From: Bacteroidales bacterium
Lineage (GTDB): Bacteria > Bacteroidota > Bacteroidia > Bacteroidales > JAFGUD01
Direction: 5' to 3'
Assembly (NCBI GenBank): GCA_016938685.1
Contig: JAFGUD010000370.1
Span: 1-55,056 of the forward strand
Length of the DNA stretch: 55,056 bases
Made by a program: the position numbers and the translations under genes. Below the pieces are notes generated by a model that ran no database searches, was not told where the DNA came from, and was given only the letters and a program-made list of their open reading frames with translations. Shown one piece after another: positions 7,115 through 15,698 of the stretch (its first letter is position 1; the number at the start of each line of letters is the position of its first letter).

Positions 7115-9898
7115 CTAATTAATCAAATATTTAATAGAGAAAGAAAATGTTCTGCCTAGCTGGTAATTTTGGAATATGTATTCCTGATTATTATAAGTAT
7201 ACGATTTTTTGTGTTCTGAATTTAAAATATTATCTACTGATGCTTTTAAAACTATTTTACTGAAAATTCTTTTTGAAATATTAAAATTAAATTGTGGCAC
7301 AGGTTGCTGATAAACATCGGGAGTAGAACCTTTTGTAACAACTGATAGTTTTGGACCGTCAACATTAAAACCTAAATTTGAAGCTATACCGTGTTTTTCA
7401 TTTTCGTAATTTGCAAAAATATTCAAAACCCAAGGAGATTGTCCATACATGGGTCGATTGACAGTCAGCGGAGATGTTGTATTTCCGTAATTTTCAACAT
7501 ATTTCACAGTAGATTCAATAATTGTAAAATTACCTCCTATCATTAAATCTTCAAAATTGATAAAATCTAAATTTTTACGAAACTCAATTTCTGCTCCGTA
7601 TAACAATGAATTATCAGCGTTTACGTAATGTAACTCCGGATTGTTTGCTCTTGGGTCGTCTATAAGTTCAATTGGTTTGGTAAAATATTTTACAAATCCA
7701 CTCACAGAAATTAACTGTCCATTTTTCATGTATTTTTCCAATCGCAAATCCAAATTATCAATAATACTTCTTTCCAAATCAGGATTTCCAACTACGCGCC
7801 AGCCTTCTTTAAAATCGTAATAAGCATAGGGAGCAATTTCTCTAAACGCAGGTCTTCCTAGTGTTCTGGAATATGCAAAACGCAAATTAACATCTCGTAA
7901 AAAACTGTAATTCAAATTAATAGCAGGAAGAAAATCATAAGCGTAAACTTTTTCTGCTCTTACATATTTAGGATGATAGTTTTCCACCATATTCTCTACG
8001 TAAGTATAATCGTATTCATATCTCACACCTGTTTGAACGTTTATTTTACTGCCTAACTTAAATTCTGTCATAATATAAGCTCCGGCTAAATATTCATTTG
8101 CTATATAGCTATTGTATTTATCTGTTATAGGGTCATTTTGATAGTAAACTCCATAAGTTGCATCTGCATTTTGGCCAATGTTTTCATGGCTTAAATATTC
8201 ATCAACATTACCATTAAAATCAAGATTTTGTGTTAATAAATCAAATTTATGACTTTCAGAATTTCTATTTTTCATTGTGAAACTCCCTCCGAATTTTATT
8301 TTGAAATTTTCAAAAGGTACAGTTACATGTATTTTATTATCAAAGTTAATTTCATCTAAGTCTCTGTAAAATCTGGCGGGAGCCGGATAAGCACTATAAC
8401 TAATAAAATAATCGCCTCCGCTAACAGAATCGTAATTAAAAAATCTTAAATCCGGTTCAGATAAAATAGAATTAGTTAAAGAACTTATCCATTCTATTTC
8501 TGTTTTTTTGCTTCCAATTACGTGAAAACCATTAACCTGAGCCGAAGTAAATGCTCTTTGCTGAAATCCCAAGGTGTTTTCAAACATGTACATATTATCT
8601 TCGGGTTTTGAACCTTCTCTATGGCGAGCAGAAACTAGTCCACCGCCATTTCTCATTATTGTAAATCCTATTTTATTATTTGATGATAGTTTATATGATA
8701 ATCCTAACAACACCGATGTTACAATTTCTTCTTCGCCGTATGTTTCACTTTCAATAATCATTGGATTCATTACTCCCTGCGTAGTTGTCTGATCTTCAAC
8801 AAGACTGTACCTTGCATAATTTCCATTTTGATAAAATTTATAATTCCTTGAATAACTAATATCAAAGATAAATCCAAATGGGTTTCCCGCAATTTTTGTT
8901 TGATTTCCAATAGAAAAAGAATGACTGTGATTCAGAGAAGATGTTTTAATCTGAGGCATCATTATTTTATTGAAAGAACTAGATATTTTATCTAATTGAT
9001 CGTTGTTTTCGTAAAGATAAGGCACACCATCCTGAGCTAATTGTGGAATTGCCCTTGAACCATCATCTACACCAAGCCAATCAAGACTTCCTCCTTGATA
9101 TAAAAGAAAATCGTCTCGTAAATTTGCACTTGAATTTAAGCCAACCGAACTCGAAACCTGAAGTGTAAATTTATTTGGAAAACTTTTTGTGGAAATATTT
9201 ACATAACCACCTGCAAAAGAAGCCGGTAAATTAGGAGAGAATGTTTTTTGAACTACAATATTGTCAATAATATTTGTAGAAAATATGTCGAGTTGAACTG
9301 TGTTTTTATTTGGATCAAGTCCTGGTATTTCAGCACCATTAAGTGTAATTTTGCTATATCTGTCACTCAAACCGCGAACAAAAATATATTTCCCGCTTTC
9401 AACCGAAACACCTGTAACTCTTTTTACTGCTGAAGCAGCATCAGAATCGCCCATTTGAGAAAATCCCTGAGCAGAAACTCCGTTTATTAATGAAACGGAG
9501 TTTTTTTGCATTGTTAAAAGTGCGCTTTCGATACCTTTTACAGCGTTTGCACTTACTATAACTTGATCAATATTTTGGTCAGACGTTTCCAATTTAATAT
9601 CAATTACAGTTACGTCTTTTGCATTAACTGTAATACCATCAATAATCTGATCCTGAAATGATATAAAAGAACATTTAATTTTGTGGTTTCCAACAGGTAT
9701 TTTTTCGAGGCTAAAATTTCCGTCATAATCTGTTACTGTTGCAATAACAGGACTTGTTTCTAAAACTATAACTGTTGCACCAACAAGGCTTTCACCGGTA
9801 TTCCCGTCAATCGCTTTTCCGCGAATTATTCCGGTTTGTGCATTCGCATTTAAAAATAATGCTAATAAAACAATGATTGATAAAATTTTTGTTGTCAT
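7115..9898 (-). CDS. TonB-dependent outer-membrane receptor
   Basis: 927 residues from MTTKILSIIV, which gives a clean signal peptide ending NANAQ; the 18 upstream in-frame residues are not signal-like. Layout: carboxypeptidase-regulatory-like beta-sandwich at about 22-105 (GKAIDGNTGESLVGATV), plug domain at about 115-235 with FVRGLSDRYS and LNGAEIPGLDPN, then a beta-barrel ending in an aromatic strand (TFSFSIKYLIN). It imports an unknown ligand using TonB energy. No SusD-like partner is present; the gene upstream on the same strand is a surface lipoprotein that is the natural candidate partner. The C-terminus is only 7 nt from the terminator hairpin. Confidence 0.9.
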   Translation of the reverse strand: MTTKILSIIVLLALFLNANAQTGIIRGKAIDGNTGESLVGATVIVLETSPVIATVTDYDGNFSLEKIPVGNHKIKCSFISFQDQIIDGITVNAKDVTVIDIKLETSDQNIDQVIVSANAVKGIESALLTMQKNSVSLINGVSAQGFSQMGDSDAASAVKRVTGVSVESGKYIFVRGLSDRYSKITLNGAEIPGLDPNKNTVQLDIFSTNIIDNIVVQKTFSPNLPASFAGGYVNISTKSFPNKFTLQVSSSVGLNSSANLRDDFLLYQGGSLDWLGVDDGSRAIPQLAQDGVPYLYENNDQLDKISSSFNKIMMPQIKTSSLNHSHSFSIGNQTKIAGNPFGFIFDISYSRNYKFYQNGNYARYSLVEDQTTTQGVMNPMIIESETYGEEEIVTSVLLGLSYKLSSNNKIGFTIMRNGGGLVSARHREGSKPEDNMYMFENTLGFQQRAFTSAQVNGFHVIGSKKTEIEWISSLTNSILSEPDLRFFNYDSVSGGDYFISYSAYPAPARFYRDLDEINFDNKIHVTVPFENFKIKFGGSFTMKNRNSESHKFDLLTQNLDFNGNVDEYLSHENIGQNADATYGVYYQNDPITDKYNSYIANEYLAGAYIMTEFKLGSKINVQTGVRYEYDYTYVENMVENYHPKYVRAEKVYAYDFLPAINLNYSFLRDVNLRFAYSRTLGRPAFREIAPYAYYDFKEGWRVVGNPDLERSIIDNLDLRLEKYMKNGQLISVSGFVKYFTKPIELIDDPRANNPELHYVNADNSLLYGAEIEFRKNLDFINFEDLMIGGNFTIIESTVKYVENYGNTTSPLTVNRPMYGQSPWVLNIFANYENEKHGIASNLGFNVDGPKLSVVTKGSTPDVYQQPVPQFNFNISKRIFSKIVLKASVDNILNSEHKKSYTYNNQEYIFQNYQLGRTFSFSIKYLIN

Positions 9899-9938
9899 GG
9901 TTGTTGTCCGAATTTTAAAATAGTTAACCAGTGTGCCA

Positions 9939-9960
9939 GTAAACCAAAGCATTGGTTTAC
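9939..9960. promoter_or_regulatory. 22-bp perfect palindrome between lipoprotein and receptor
   Basis: GTAAACCAA and TTGGTTTAC form perfect 9-bp arms around AGCA. It lies 41 nt upstream of the receptor ATG and has no T-tract, so it is not a terminator. It could be an operator or an intercistronic RNA hairpin separating the expression of lipoprotein and receptor. Confidence 0.5.
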
Positions 9961-10062
9961 CAAGACTATTTATTAAGAGAAATTATTCATTTAACTAATT
10001 ACTAATCTGTTTTATATTTTATTTATCAACAAGTTAACTAACTACTGATTTAATTCCTAATT

Positions 10063-10130
10063 ATTACTGGTTACTGGTTAACTGGTTACTAGTTACTGAT
10101 CACTGGTTACTGGTTAACTGGTCACTTATT
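10063..10130. repeat. ACTGGTTA-type simple repeat
   Basis: A run of the words ACTGGTTA and ACTGGTTAACTGG with variants fills the gap between the lipoprotein stop (10133) and the palindrome. No coding potential. Confidence 0.75.
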
Positions 10131-10132
10131 TA

Positions 10133-11530
10133 CTATTTATTTGAGAAATAAAGTGTCCATCCTTGAGCCCAATTTGTAGAACCAAAAGCACCTTTGTAAT
10201 TTACTGATTGAAAAAAACTATCACTTGGATAAGTCGCTAAATCATTTGTTTGAGCATTAGTTGGAATTGGATTACTTGAAGATAAACCTGCATCAACTAC
10301 ACTATTGTTAGAAGTGGTAAAATAATCTGCAAAAGCCGTTGAAAAAGCAGCAGGAACATCGTATAAAGCCACATCATTATCATCTTTTGGTGCACTAACT
10401 TTGAACAAATCAGAAGCAACTGCGTCAACAGCAACAACATTACTGAATACATTGTTTAATAATTCAAGATTTCCATCTTCAAACATTTTGTAACTACATT
10501 GAACCATGTCGCCATTTGCATCTTGTAAATATTCAATGTCGATACCTTTTTCCTGATTTGCAAAAATTGAATTAGCATAAGTTCCTCCAGCATTGTCGCG
10601 GAAAGTAATAACTTTGCCACCGGCATTTCCAAAATAAGTTACGTTGTAAATTTTAGGCATAGCATAAGGAGTTCCGGTTTCGTTATCACTTGGACCACCG
10701 TCATGTTCGCCCATTCTGTCGGCTTCTGTACCTTGAACAGCGTACCAAAACTGACCTTTTCCATGGAAACCTTCATCATAATCATAACAATCATCACCAC
10801 AATAAGCAACAACAATGTTTTTAAGTTGTGGAGCACCACCAAAAAATTCTACACCATCGTCTTTATTGGAAATAATCTCAATGTATTCAAAAGTTGTAGC
10901 AGAGCCAACAGCACCAAGAGTTAAACCGTTAATTTCGTTACCTTCACCAATATCAGCTCCACCATGACGAATAGACACATATTTCATAGTACCTGAATTG
11001 TCAGCATCATTAGAACCACCGTAAAGACCTCGAATTTCACTCGTTGGAATTCCTTCGATAGCTTTTTCGCTTGTGCTGTTGCTTGTAGTAGCATTACCAA
11101 GAATAATAATTCCTCCCCAAAGACCTTGTGCCATCATATCAACACCTGTTCCTTCATAATTGTCAGCATTTGCGGTAAAAACGATTGGATTAGTCGCTGT
11201 ACCTACTGCGTTTATTTTACCACCACGAGCAACTATTAATGCGCTTGCATTTTCAGCAGTTCCGGGCATACCTTTTACCAAAGTTCCGGCTTCAATAGTT
11301 AAAGTTTGTTCTTCATTTACAAAAACAAAACCTTGAAGAATCCATACTGTATCTGAACTTAAGGTTTTTGTTCCAATTCCTTGACCTTTATCAATAATTG
11401 TAACAGAGCCGTCACCGTTGTCAACAAATTCAGTAGCATTTGGATCAGGTTCAATTTCTTTTTTACAAGAATCAAAAATGGTTACTGTTGCCAATAACAC
11501 TAATACAACGAAGAAAAATTTAAGTTTCAT
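10133..11530 (-). CDS. Surface lipoprotein with parallel beta-helix-like repeats
   Basis: 465 residues. The N-terminus is a lipoprotein signal: hydrophobic stretch, then FDSCKKE with the lipobox Cys at about 22. The body is Gly/Asn-rich with repeated short beta segments (LTIEAGTLVKG, GGKINAVGTATNPIVFT, WGGIIILGNA, MKYVSIRHGG, GVEFFGGA), typical of right-handed beta-helix proteins seen beside TonB receptors in Bacteroidota. Asp-rich stretches near 245-265 (CYDYDEG) may bind metal. It is upstream of the receptor on the same strand, 234 nt away, and is probably its extracellular partner. I do not know the ligand; relatives are often mis-annotated as transporters. Confidence 0.75.
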   Translation of the reverse strand: MKLKFFFVVLVLLATVTIFDSCKKEIEPDPNATEFVDNGDGSVTIIDKGQGIGTKTLSSDTVWILQGFVFVNEEQTLTIEAGTLVKGMPGTAENASALIVARGGKINAVGTATNPIVFTANADNYEGTGVDMMAQGLWGGIIILGNATTSNSTSEKAIEGIPTSEIRGLYGGSNDADNSGTMKYVSIRHGGADIGEGNEINGLTLGAVGSATTFEYIEIISNKDDGVEFFGGAPQLKNIVVAYCGDDCYDYDEGFHGKGQFWYAVQGTEADRMGEHDGGPSDNETGTPYAMPKIYNVTYFGNAGGKVITFRDNAGGTYANSIFANQEKGIDIEYLQDANGDMVQCSYKMFEDGNLELLNNVFSNVVAVDAVASDLFKVSAPKDDNDVALYDVPAAFSTAFADYFTTSNNSVVDAGLSSSNPIPTNAQTNDLATYPSDSFFQSVNYKGAFGSTNWAQGWTLYFSNK

Positions 11531-12024
11531 TTTTTTAGTTTTTTGAGTTTGATTTTTTTAAATTTGATGTTGCAAAAGAAGGGTTAGAAAAGCACATATC
11601 GAAACAAAATGGATTAAGTAATCTTTACATAAATGTTAAGCCAATGTAAAAAATAATTTGGATTTATAAAGAAGACTTTAAATTATAATTATCTAATTAC
11701 AAGCTAATTACTATCAAACAAAATTTTCAAGAAAGCAATTATTTTAATCTAATGTTAACTTAGTTTTAAGAGATAGTTAAGTTTTGGTTTTGGTGATTTT
11801 AAAATTGAAAGTTCTCAAAAAATTTTATTCTTTTGCCATGCTAAACTCAATTTTAATTTTGAAACCCATTTTTTGAATTCCAAATAATTTTTGAAATTTT
11901 TCTCTTCTTTTAATGATTTTCAATCCTTCATTTTTCCCTTTTCAAAACAAAATTTGAAATTATTTTCAAAAAAATAAACTTTTTTTTTATTTTCAAAAAC
12001 CTGATTACCAATAAACTAAAAATC
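11531..12024. other. Intergenic region between divergent units
   Basis: About 490 bp of very AT-rich sequence with no convincing ORF or RNA gene. It contains an inverted pair TTTACAT (11624-11630) / ATGTAAA (11644-11650), about 94 bp upstream of the lipoprotein gene. This could be a regulator site, but I cannot assign it. A run of TTTTTGAAATTTT-like words occupies 11870-12000. Confidence 0.5.
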
Positions 12025-12045
12025 TTAGTGTAAAAAACACACTAA
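12025..12045. promoter_or_regulatory. Putative NrtR operator 1 (21-bp palindrome)
   Basis: TTAGTGT, 7-nt spacer, ACACTAA: perfect inverted arms. It ends 5 nt before the -33 element of the promoter that drives the regulator gene. NrtR-family operators are known to be palindromes of about 21 bp. Confidence 0.75.
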
Positions 12046-12050
12046 AAAAC

Positions 12051-12081
12051 TTGCATCTTAATTTTTCTTAGCTTATCTTTG
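12051..12081 (+). promoter_or_regulatory. Promoter of the nrtR cluster
   Basis: TTG (12051-12053), 20-nt spacer, TATCTTTG (12074-12081), a full TAnnTTTG match. The predicted transcript start is near 12087, inside operator 2. The promoter is thus sandwiched by the two palindromes. Confidence 0.75.
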
Positions 12082-12098
12082 TGTTATAATTACACTAA
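12078..12098. promoter_or_regulatory. Putative NrtR operator 2 (21-bp palindrome)
   Basis: TTTGTGT, 7-nt spacer, ACACTAA: the same pattern as operator 1 with one arm mismatch. It overlaps the last four bases of the -7 element and the transcription start, so a bound protein would block RNA polymerase. Confidence 0.75.
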
Positions 12099-12121
12099 GT
12101 ATAATTATCAAATCAAAAACA

Positions 12122-12814
12122 ATGAAAAATTTTTGCTACGAATACGAAAGACCAGCTGTTACTGTTGATGCAGTTATTTTCGGTTTTGCAGAAGCAAGCC
12201 TGAAAGTCCTTTTAATCAAAAGAGGGATAGAACCTTTTAAAGACAAATGGGCATTGCCGGGAGGTTTTATACAAATGCAGGAAACAGCAGAAGATGGTGC
12301 TAATCGTATCCTGAAAAAAGAAACAAATCTGGAAGGTGTATTTATGGAGCAACTCTATACCTTTTCAGCTGTTAATCGTGATCCACGCGAAAGAATTATT
12401 TCTATTGCATATTTTGCCCTCGTTAAACAAGATGATTATCAGGCACAAGCCGGCGACGACGAAACTTCAGCAGAATGGTTTGAAATTAACAAACTTCCTT
12501 CGTTAGTGTTTGATCACGAAAAAATATTACGTACTGCAATGTACAGATTAAAAGGTAAAATTCGCTATCAACCAATTGGTTTTGAATTATTAACCGACAA
12601 ATTTAAACTCTCTCAACTTCAGGATTTATACGAAGTCATACTTGAAACATCAATTGACAAACGAAATTTCAGACGAAAAATCCTTCAAATGGAATTGTTA
12701 ATCGACACCGAAGAAAAAGAGAAAAACGTTGCCCACAAAGCAGCTAAACTCTACAAATTTGACAAAAATAAATACGATGAACTTTCTAAAAAAGGATTCA
12801 ATTTTGAAATCTAA
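12122..12814 (+). CDS. nrtR: NrtR-family transcriptional regulator (Nudix-like sensor plus winged helix)
   Basis: 230 residues. The N-terminal Nudix-like domain (about 10-135) has WALPGGFIQ, but its box is degenerate: Gx5E is kept while the REuxEE part reads RILKKE, so hydrolysis is probably lost and the domain senses a ligand. The C-terminal region (about 145-230) has the winged-helix signature FELLTDKFKLSQLQDLYEVI followed by RNFRRKI. Characterised NrtR proteins repress NAD-synthesis genes and sense ADP-ribose or related metabolites. Two 21-bp palindromes around its own promoter predict autoregulation, and the next gene is a nicotinamidase-like hydrolase, fitting NAD salvage control. Confidence 0.85.
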   Translation: MKNFCYEYERPAVTVDAVIFGFAEASLKVLLIKRGIEPFKDKWALPGGFIQMQETAEDGANRILKKETNLEGVFMEQLYTFSAVNRDPRERIISIAYFALVKQDDYQAQAGDDETSAEWFEINKLPSLVFDHEKILRTAMYRLKGKIRYQPIGFELLTDKFKLSQLQDLYEVILETSIDKRNFRRKILQMELLIDTEEKEKNVAHKAAKLYKFDKNKYDELSKKGFNFEI

Positions 12815-12858
12815 TTTACTTATTTGAAAATTAGATAATTTGATAATTTATTTAATAA

Positions 12859-12976
12859 AAACTCGAAAAACTCGAAAAACTCGAAAACTCGAAAAACTCG
12901 AAAACTCGAAAACTCGAAAACTCGAAAAACTCGAAAACTCGAAAACTCGACTAACTCGACAAACTCAACAAACTCT
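12859..12976. repeat. AACTCGAAA simple repeat
   Basis: About a dozen irregular copies of AACTCGAAA / AACTCGAAAA, decaying into AACTCGAC and AACTCAAC just before the next ATG. A spurious Lys/Thr/Arg-repeat frame runs through it and is not a gene. Confidence 0.85.
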
Positions 12977-12990
12977 AAACTTAAAAAAAC

Positions 12991-13794
12991 ATGAAAAAAT
13001 ACGCATTACTAATAATCGACCCGCAAAATGATTTTTGCAATCCGGGGTTAAACGGAAAAAACAAAGGTTCTCTTTACGTAAATGGTGCTGAAAATGACAT
13101 GGAAAGACTTGCTGATTGGATCAGAAAATTCAAAAAAGAAATCGATTTTATCGGTATTACTCTTGATTCTCATCAACCAAATGATATTTCGCACACAAAT
13201 TTCTGGATGGATAAAGACGGTAATTTTCCACCTCCATTCACTGAAATTAAGTCAACAGATGTAGAAAACGGAAAATGGACACCACGTTTTGACCCGCAAC
13301 GTAGCATGCAATACCTGAAATCGCTGGAAGCACAAGGCGAATATCCGCATTTTATTTGGCCAATGCACTGTGTTATCGGTTCAGAAGGAGCAGCAATTTA
13401 TCAACCGCTTATGGAAGCAATTACTGACTGGACTGTAAAAGGAAAATTCTATCAAACAGTTGCAAAAGGAACATTTCCGTTTACCGAACATTTCGGAGCA
13501 TTCAGAGCACAAATACCTGACCCGCAACGTCCTGAAACTCAGCTTAATCAAGGTCTGATAAAAACTTTGGAAACTTATCAAAACATTTATCTGGCAGGCG
13601 AAGCAAAATCGCATTGTGTAGCAAACAGCCTAAAACAGGTACTTGAAGAAGCTTCGGAACTCGCTCCAAAATTTATTGTTCTTGAAGATGCAATGTCTAA
13701 TGTTACAGGATTCGAACATATTGCAGATCCGATTTATCAAAAAGCAAAAAACATGGGCGTTAGATTCGCAACTACAAAAGAAAATCTAATTTAA
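12991..13794 (+). CDS. Nicotinamidase-like cysteine hydrolase (isochorismatase superfamily)
   Basis: 267 residues, cytoplasmic. The catalytic triad of the family is visible: D10 (LIIDPQNDF), K159 (TVAKGT) and C209 (AGEAKSHCVANS). A nicotinamidase-type metal site is also present: D59, H61 and H68 in LDSHQPNDISH. Nicotinamidases convert nicotinamide to nicotinate in NAD salvage; the metal triad supports this over plain isochorismatases, although the protein is longer than typical PncA (about 200-210 residues) and a different amide substrate is possible. It follows nrtR on the same strand after a simple repeat and is probably in the NrtR-controlled transcript. No nicotinate phosphoribosyltransferase is present in the window. 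Confidence 0.75.
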   Translation: MKKYALLIIDPQNDFCNPGLNGKNKGSLYVNGAENDMERLADWIRKFKKEIDFIGITLDSHQPNDISHTNFWMDKDGNFPPPFTEIKSTDVENGKWTPRFDPQRSMQYLKSLEAQGEYPHFIWPMHCVIGSEGAAIYQPLMEAITDWTVKGKFYQTVAKGTFPFTEHFGAFRAQIPDPQRPETQLNQGLIKTLETYQNIYLAGEAKSHCVANSLKQVLEEASELAPKFIVLEDAMSNVTGFEHIADPIYQKAKNMGVRFATTKENLI

Positions 13795-13795
13795 G

Positions 13796-13990
13796 CAATG
13801 CACAAAGTACAATTTACAATGCGCAAAGTACAATTTACAATGAATAAAGCACAATTTACAATGAACAATGAATAATTAATATTTAATAATTAAAAATGCA
13901 CTTTGAACAATACACAATAAACTTATAACTCGATAACTCGATAAACTCGATAAACTTTCAACTTTAAAAACTCGATAACTCGATAACTTT
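13796..13990. repeat. Tandem repeats before the vWA gene
   Basis: Three units of about 24 bp built on ACAATGnnnAAAGTACAATTT (13796-13868), then ACTCGATAA / AAACTCGATAA words to about 13990. No ORF. Confidence 0.75.
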
Positions 13991-14005
13991 ATAAACTTAA
14001 AAGCC

Positions 14006-14686
14006 ATGAATTACAAAGACATAAATTTCAACATTGATTTCGGGAATTTTAATCCTGATGACATACAAGTAGATGAAACAATAAACGCTGTTTTTATTGT
14101 TGACACATCATCATCTGTACAAAGTTATGTAAACGAACTCAACTTTGCTTTTAATGATTTTACCGAAAGTATGCAAAAATCGCACATTGCTAATAAACTA
14201 ATGGTTTCGGTAATAGAATTTAACTCAAAAGTAAGAGTAGAATGTGGTTTCAGACCGATTTCATCTTTCACAAAAACTGATTTTTCAAAGAAAATAGGCG
14301 GAATGACAGCACTTTATGATGGAGTTCTTCTTGGACTTAGAAATGCAATTGATTATCGTCAAAATCTTGAAAATTCAGGCATCGAAACTAAAACAATTCT
14401 TTTTGTAATAACCGACGGTGGCGACAACGTCTCAAAAAATCCCGCACACATGATAGCAAAAGAAATAGCAGATCAAAAAAAGGACGAAAGAAGTGCTTTT
14501 TCGTTCACATCAATAATGTTTGGAGTTGGAAATGATGCCGACTTTACACAAGCACAACAAGAAATGGGTATTGAACATCTTGCAAAAATCGGAACTACAG
14601 GCTCCGAAATGAAAAAAATGATTGGATTTATTTCTCAGTCAATTTCTTCAATGTCAGTCGGAAAACCAAATGTTCCTGTATTTTAA
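14006..14686 (+). CDS. TerY-like von Willebrand factor A domain protein
   Basis: 226 residues, essentially one cytoplasmic vWA domain (about 27-215). The MIDAS metal site is complete: D33, S35 and S37 in VDTSSS, T101 in GGMTALYDG, and D137 in VITDGGD. There is no signal peptide or membrane helix. Followed by a PP2C phosphatase and a protein kinase, it forms the vWA-PP2C-kinase triad known from TerY-P gene neighbourhoods associated with stress responses. The vWA protein probably serves as a scaffold or phospho-target. Location behind nrtR and a nicotinamidase-like gene suggests a link to NAD status. Confidence 0.85.
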   Translation: MNYKDINFNIDFGNFNPDDIQVDETINAVFIVDTSSSVQSYVNELNFAFNDFTESMQKSHIANKLMVSVIEFNSKVRVECGFRPISSFTKTDFSKKIGGMTALYDGVLLGLRNAIDYRQNLENSGIETKTILFVITDGGDNVSKNPAHMIAKEIADQKKDERSAFSFTSIMFGVGNDADFTQAQQEMGIEHLAKIGTTGSEMKKMIGFISQSISSMSVGKPNVPVF

Positions 14687-14693
14687 ACAGTTG

Positions 14694-14754
14694 AAAGTTT
14701 GTAAAGTTGAAAGTGAAAAGTTACTTGCTTGCTAACTTCAACTTTACAGACTTT
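14694..14754. repeat. Long hairpin between vWA and PP2C genes
   Basis: An arm of about 20 bp, AAAGTTTGTAAAGTTGAA (from 14694), is mirrored at 14735-14754 with one mismatch and one bulge around a 20-nt loop. There is no T-tract. In mRNA it would form a strong stem 17 nt before the PP2C ATG. Confidence 0.6.
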
Positions 14755-14771
14755 ATAAACTTTATAACTTT

Positions 14772-15494
14772 ATGAACTATAGTAAACTAATATCAAAAGG
14801 CTCTCAACACAAGGTTTTTTGTGAGGATTTTATGATTGATGAACAGTTAAACGGCAAATTCAAGATTTTCGGCGTATTTGACGGATGTTCATCAGGAAAG
14901 GATTCGCATTTTGCTTCTTCTTTACTTGGAAAAACAGTTATTTCAGCTGCTAAAAAGGTAGATTTTGAGCAGAGTGTAAATCCTTTGAAAGAGATTGTTT
15001 ATCAGGCTATTAGATCCTATAAAGAAATACAAAATTCTTTAAAACTTGATGTAAATGAAATGCTTTCTACAATGATTTTAATGTTGTTGAATACTGAAAC
15101 AAATATTGCTGAAATTATTGCTATTGGAGATGGTTTAGTCTCTGTAAATCAAGAAATTACTAACATTGACCAGTTAAATCAACCTGATTATCCTGCTTAT
15201 CATTTTGATGAAATTGAAAATTACAATGATTTTGAAGATTTTTACACAAAACAGTTGATTTTCAGCAATATAAAAGTCGAGGATATTACGATTTCAACAG
15301 ACGGAATTAATTCTTATTTGATTAAAGGACAAAATGAATCCCAGGAAATTGACGTAATCGAATATTTTACCAAAGACTCTTTTTTAAACGGAAATCCGGC
15401 TATGTTGGCTCGGAAACATAACATTTTAAAAAATAAACACAGACTTGAAAATGGAGACGATATTGCAATTATAAGAATAACGAATTTTGAATAA
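14772..15494 (+). CDS. PP2C-family protein phosphatase
   Basis: 240 residues, cytoplasmic, PP2C fold only. Motifs in order: CEDF (D19, metal), FGVFDGCSSG (D37-G38), STMILMLL, AIGDGL, ISTDGI and GDDIAIIRI, which carries the last metal-binding Asp. It should remove phosphate from Ser/Thr residues, most likely those added by the kinase two positions downstream, with the vWA protein as partner. It is the middle member of the vWA/PP2C/kinase triad, separated from the kinase gene by a REP-like insertion. Confidence 0.85.
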   Translation: MNYSKLISKGSQHKVFCEDFMIDEQLNGKFKIFGVFDGCSSGKDSHFASSLLGKTVISAAKKVDFEQSVNPLKEIVYQAIRSYKEIQNSLKLDVNEMLSTMILMLLNTETNIAEIIAIGDGLVSVNQEITNIDQLNQPDYPAYHFDEIENYNDFEDFYTKQLIFSNIKVEDITISTDGINSYLIKGQNESQEIDVIEYFTKDSFLNGNPAMLARKHNILKNKHRLENGDDIAIIRITNFE

Positions 15495-15539
15495 TGAATA
15501 ACGAATTTTGAAAGAAGAATAAATGTTGTCAAGTTAAAC

Positions 15540-15660
15540 ACTCAAAAAAGTCCCAGCGGGACAACATGTTTGTAAGTTCCGACGTAATTCGGAACTGAAA
15601 GACAACAGACAATAAAGTGCCGATAGGTACGTCCCATATTATTCCAAAATTAACGACATT
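15540..15660. repeat. REP-like hairpin element
   Basis: This stretch is GC-richer than its surroundings and has a perfect hairpin GTCCC-AGC-GGGAC (15550-15562) and a second one with 8-bp arms, AGTTCCGA / TCGGAACT (15575-15596). A later GTCCC (about 15630) can also pair with GGGAC. The flanks carry repeated TTGAATAATGAATTTTGAA words on both sides. It resembles REP-type repeats mobilised by Y1 transposases, but no transposase is present. Confidence 0.6.
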
Positions 15661-15698
15661 GAATAATGAATTTTGAATAAAAAAGCAAAATTGAAGTC

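Noticed and set aside
7115-11530. SusC/SusD polysaccharide utilisation locus
   Set aside because: The lipoprotein has beta-helix repeats rather than the helical SusD fold, and no glycan-degrading enzymes are nearby.
12122-12814. Ordinary Nudix hydrolase
   Set aside because: The Nudix box lost catalytic glutamates and a winged-helix C-terminus is present; two operators surround its promoter.
12840-13031. Open frame encoding a Lys-Thr-Arg-Lys repeat peptide
   Set aside because: It is only the translation of the AACTCGAAA repeat and overlaps the start of the hydrolase gene.
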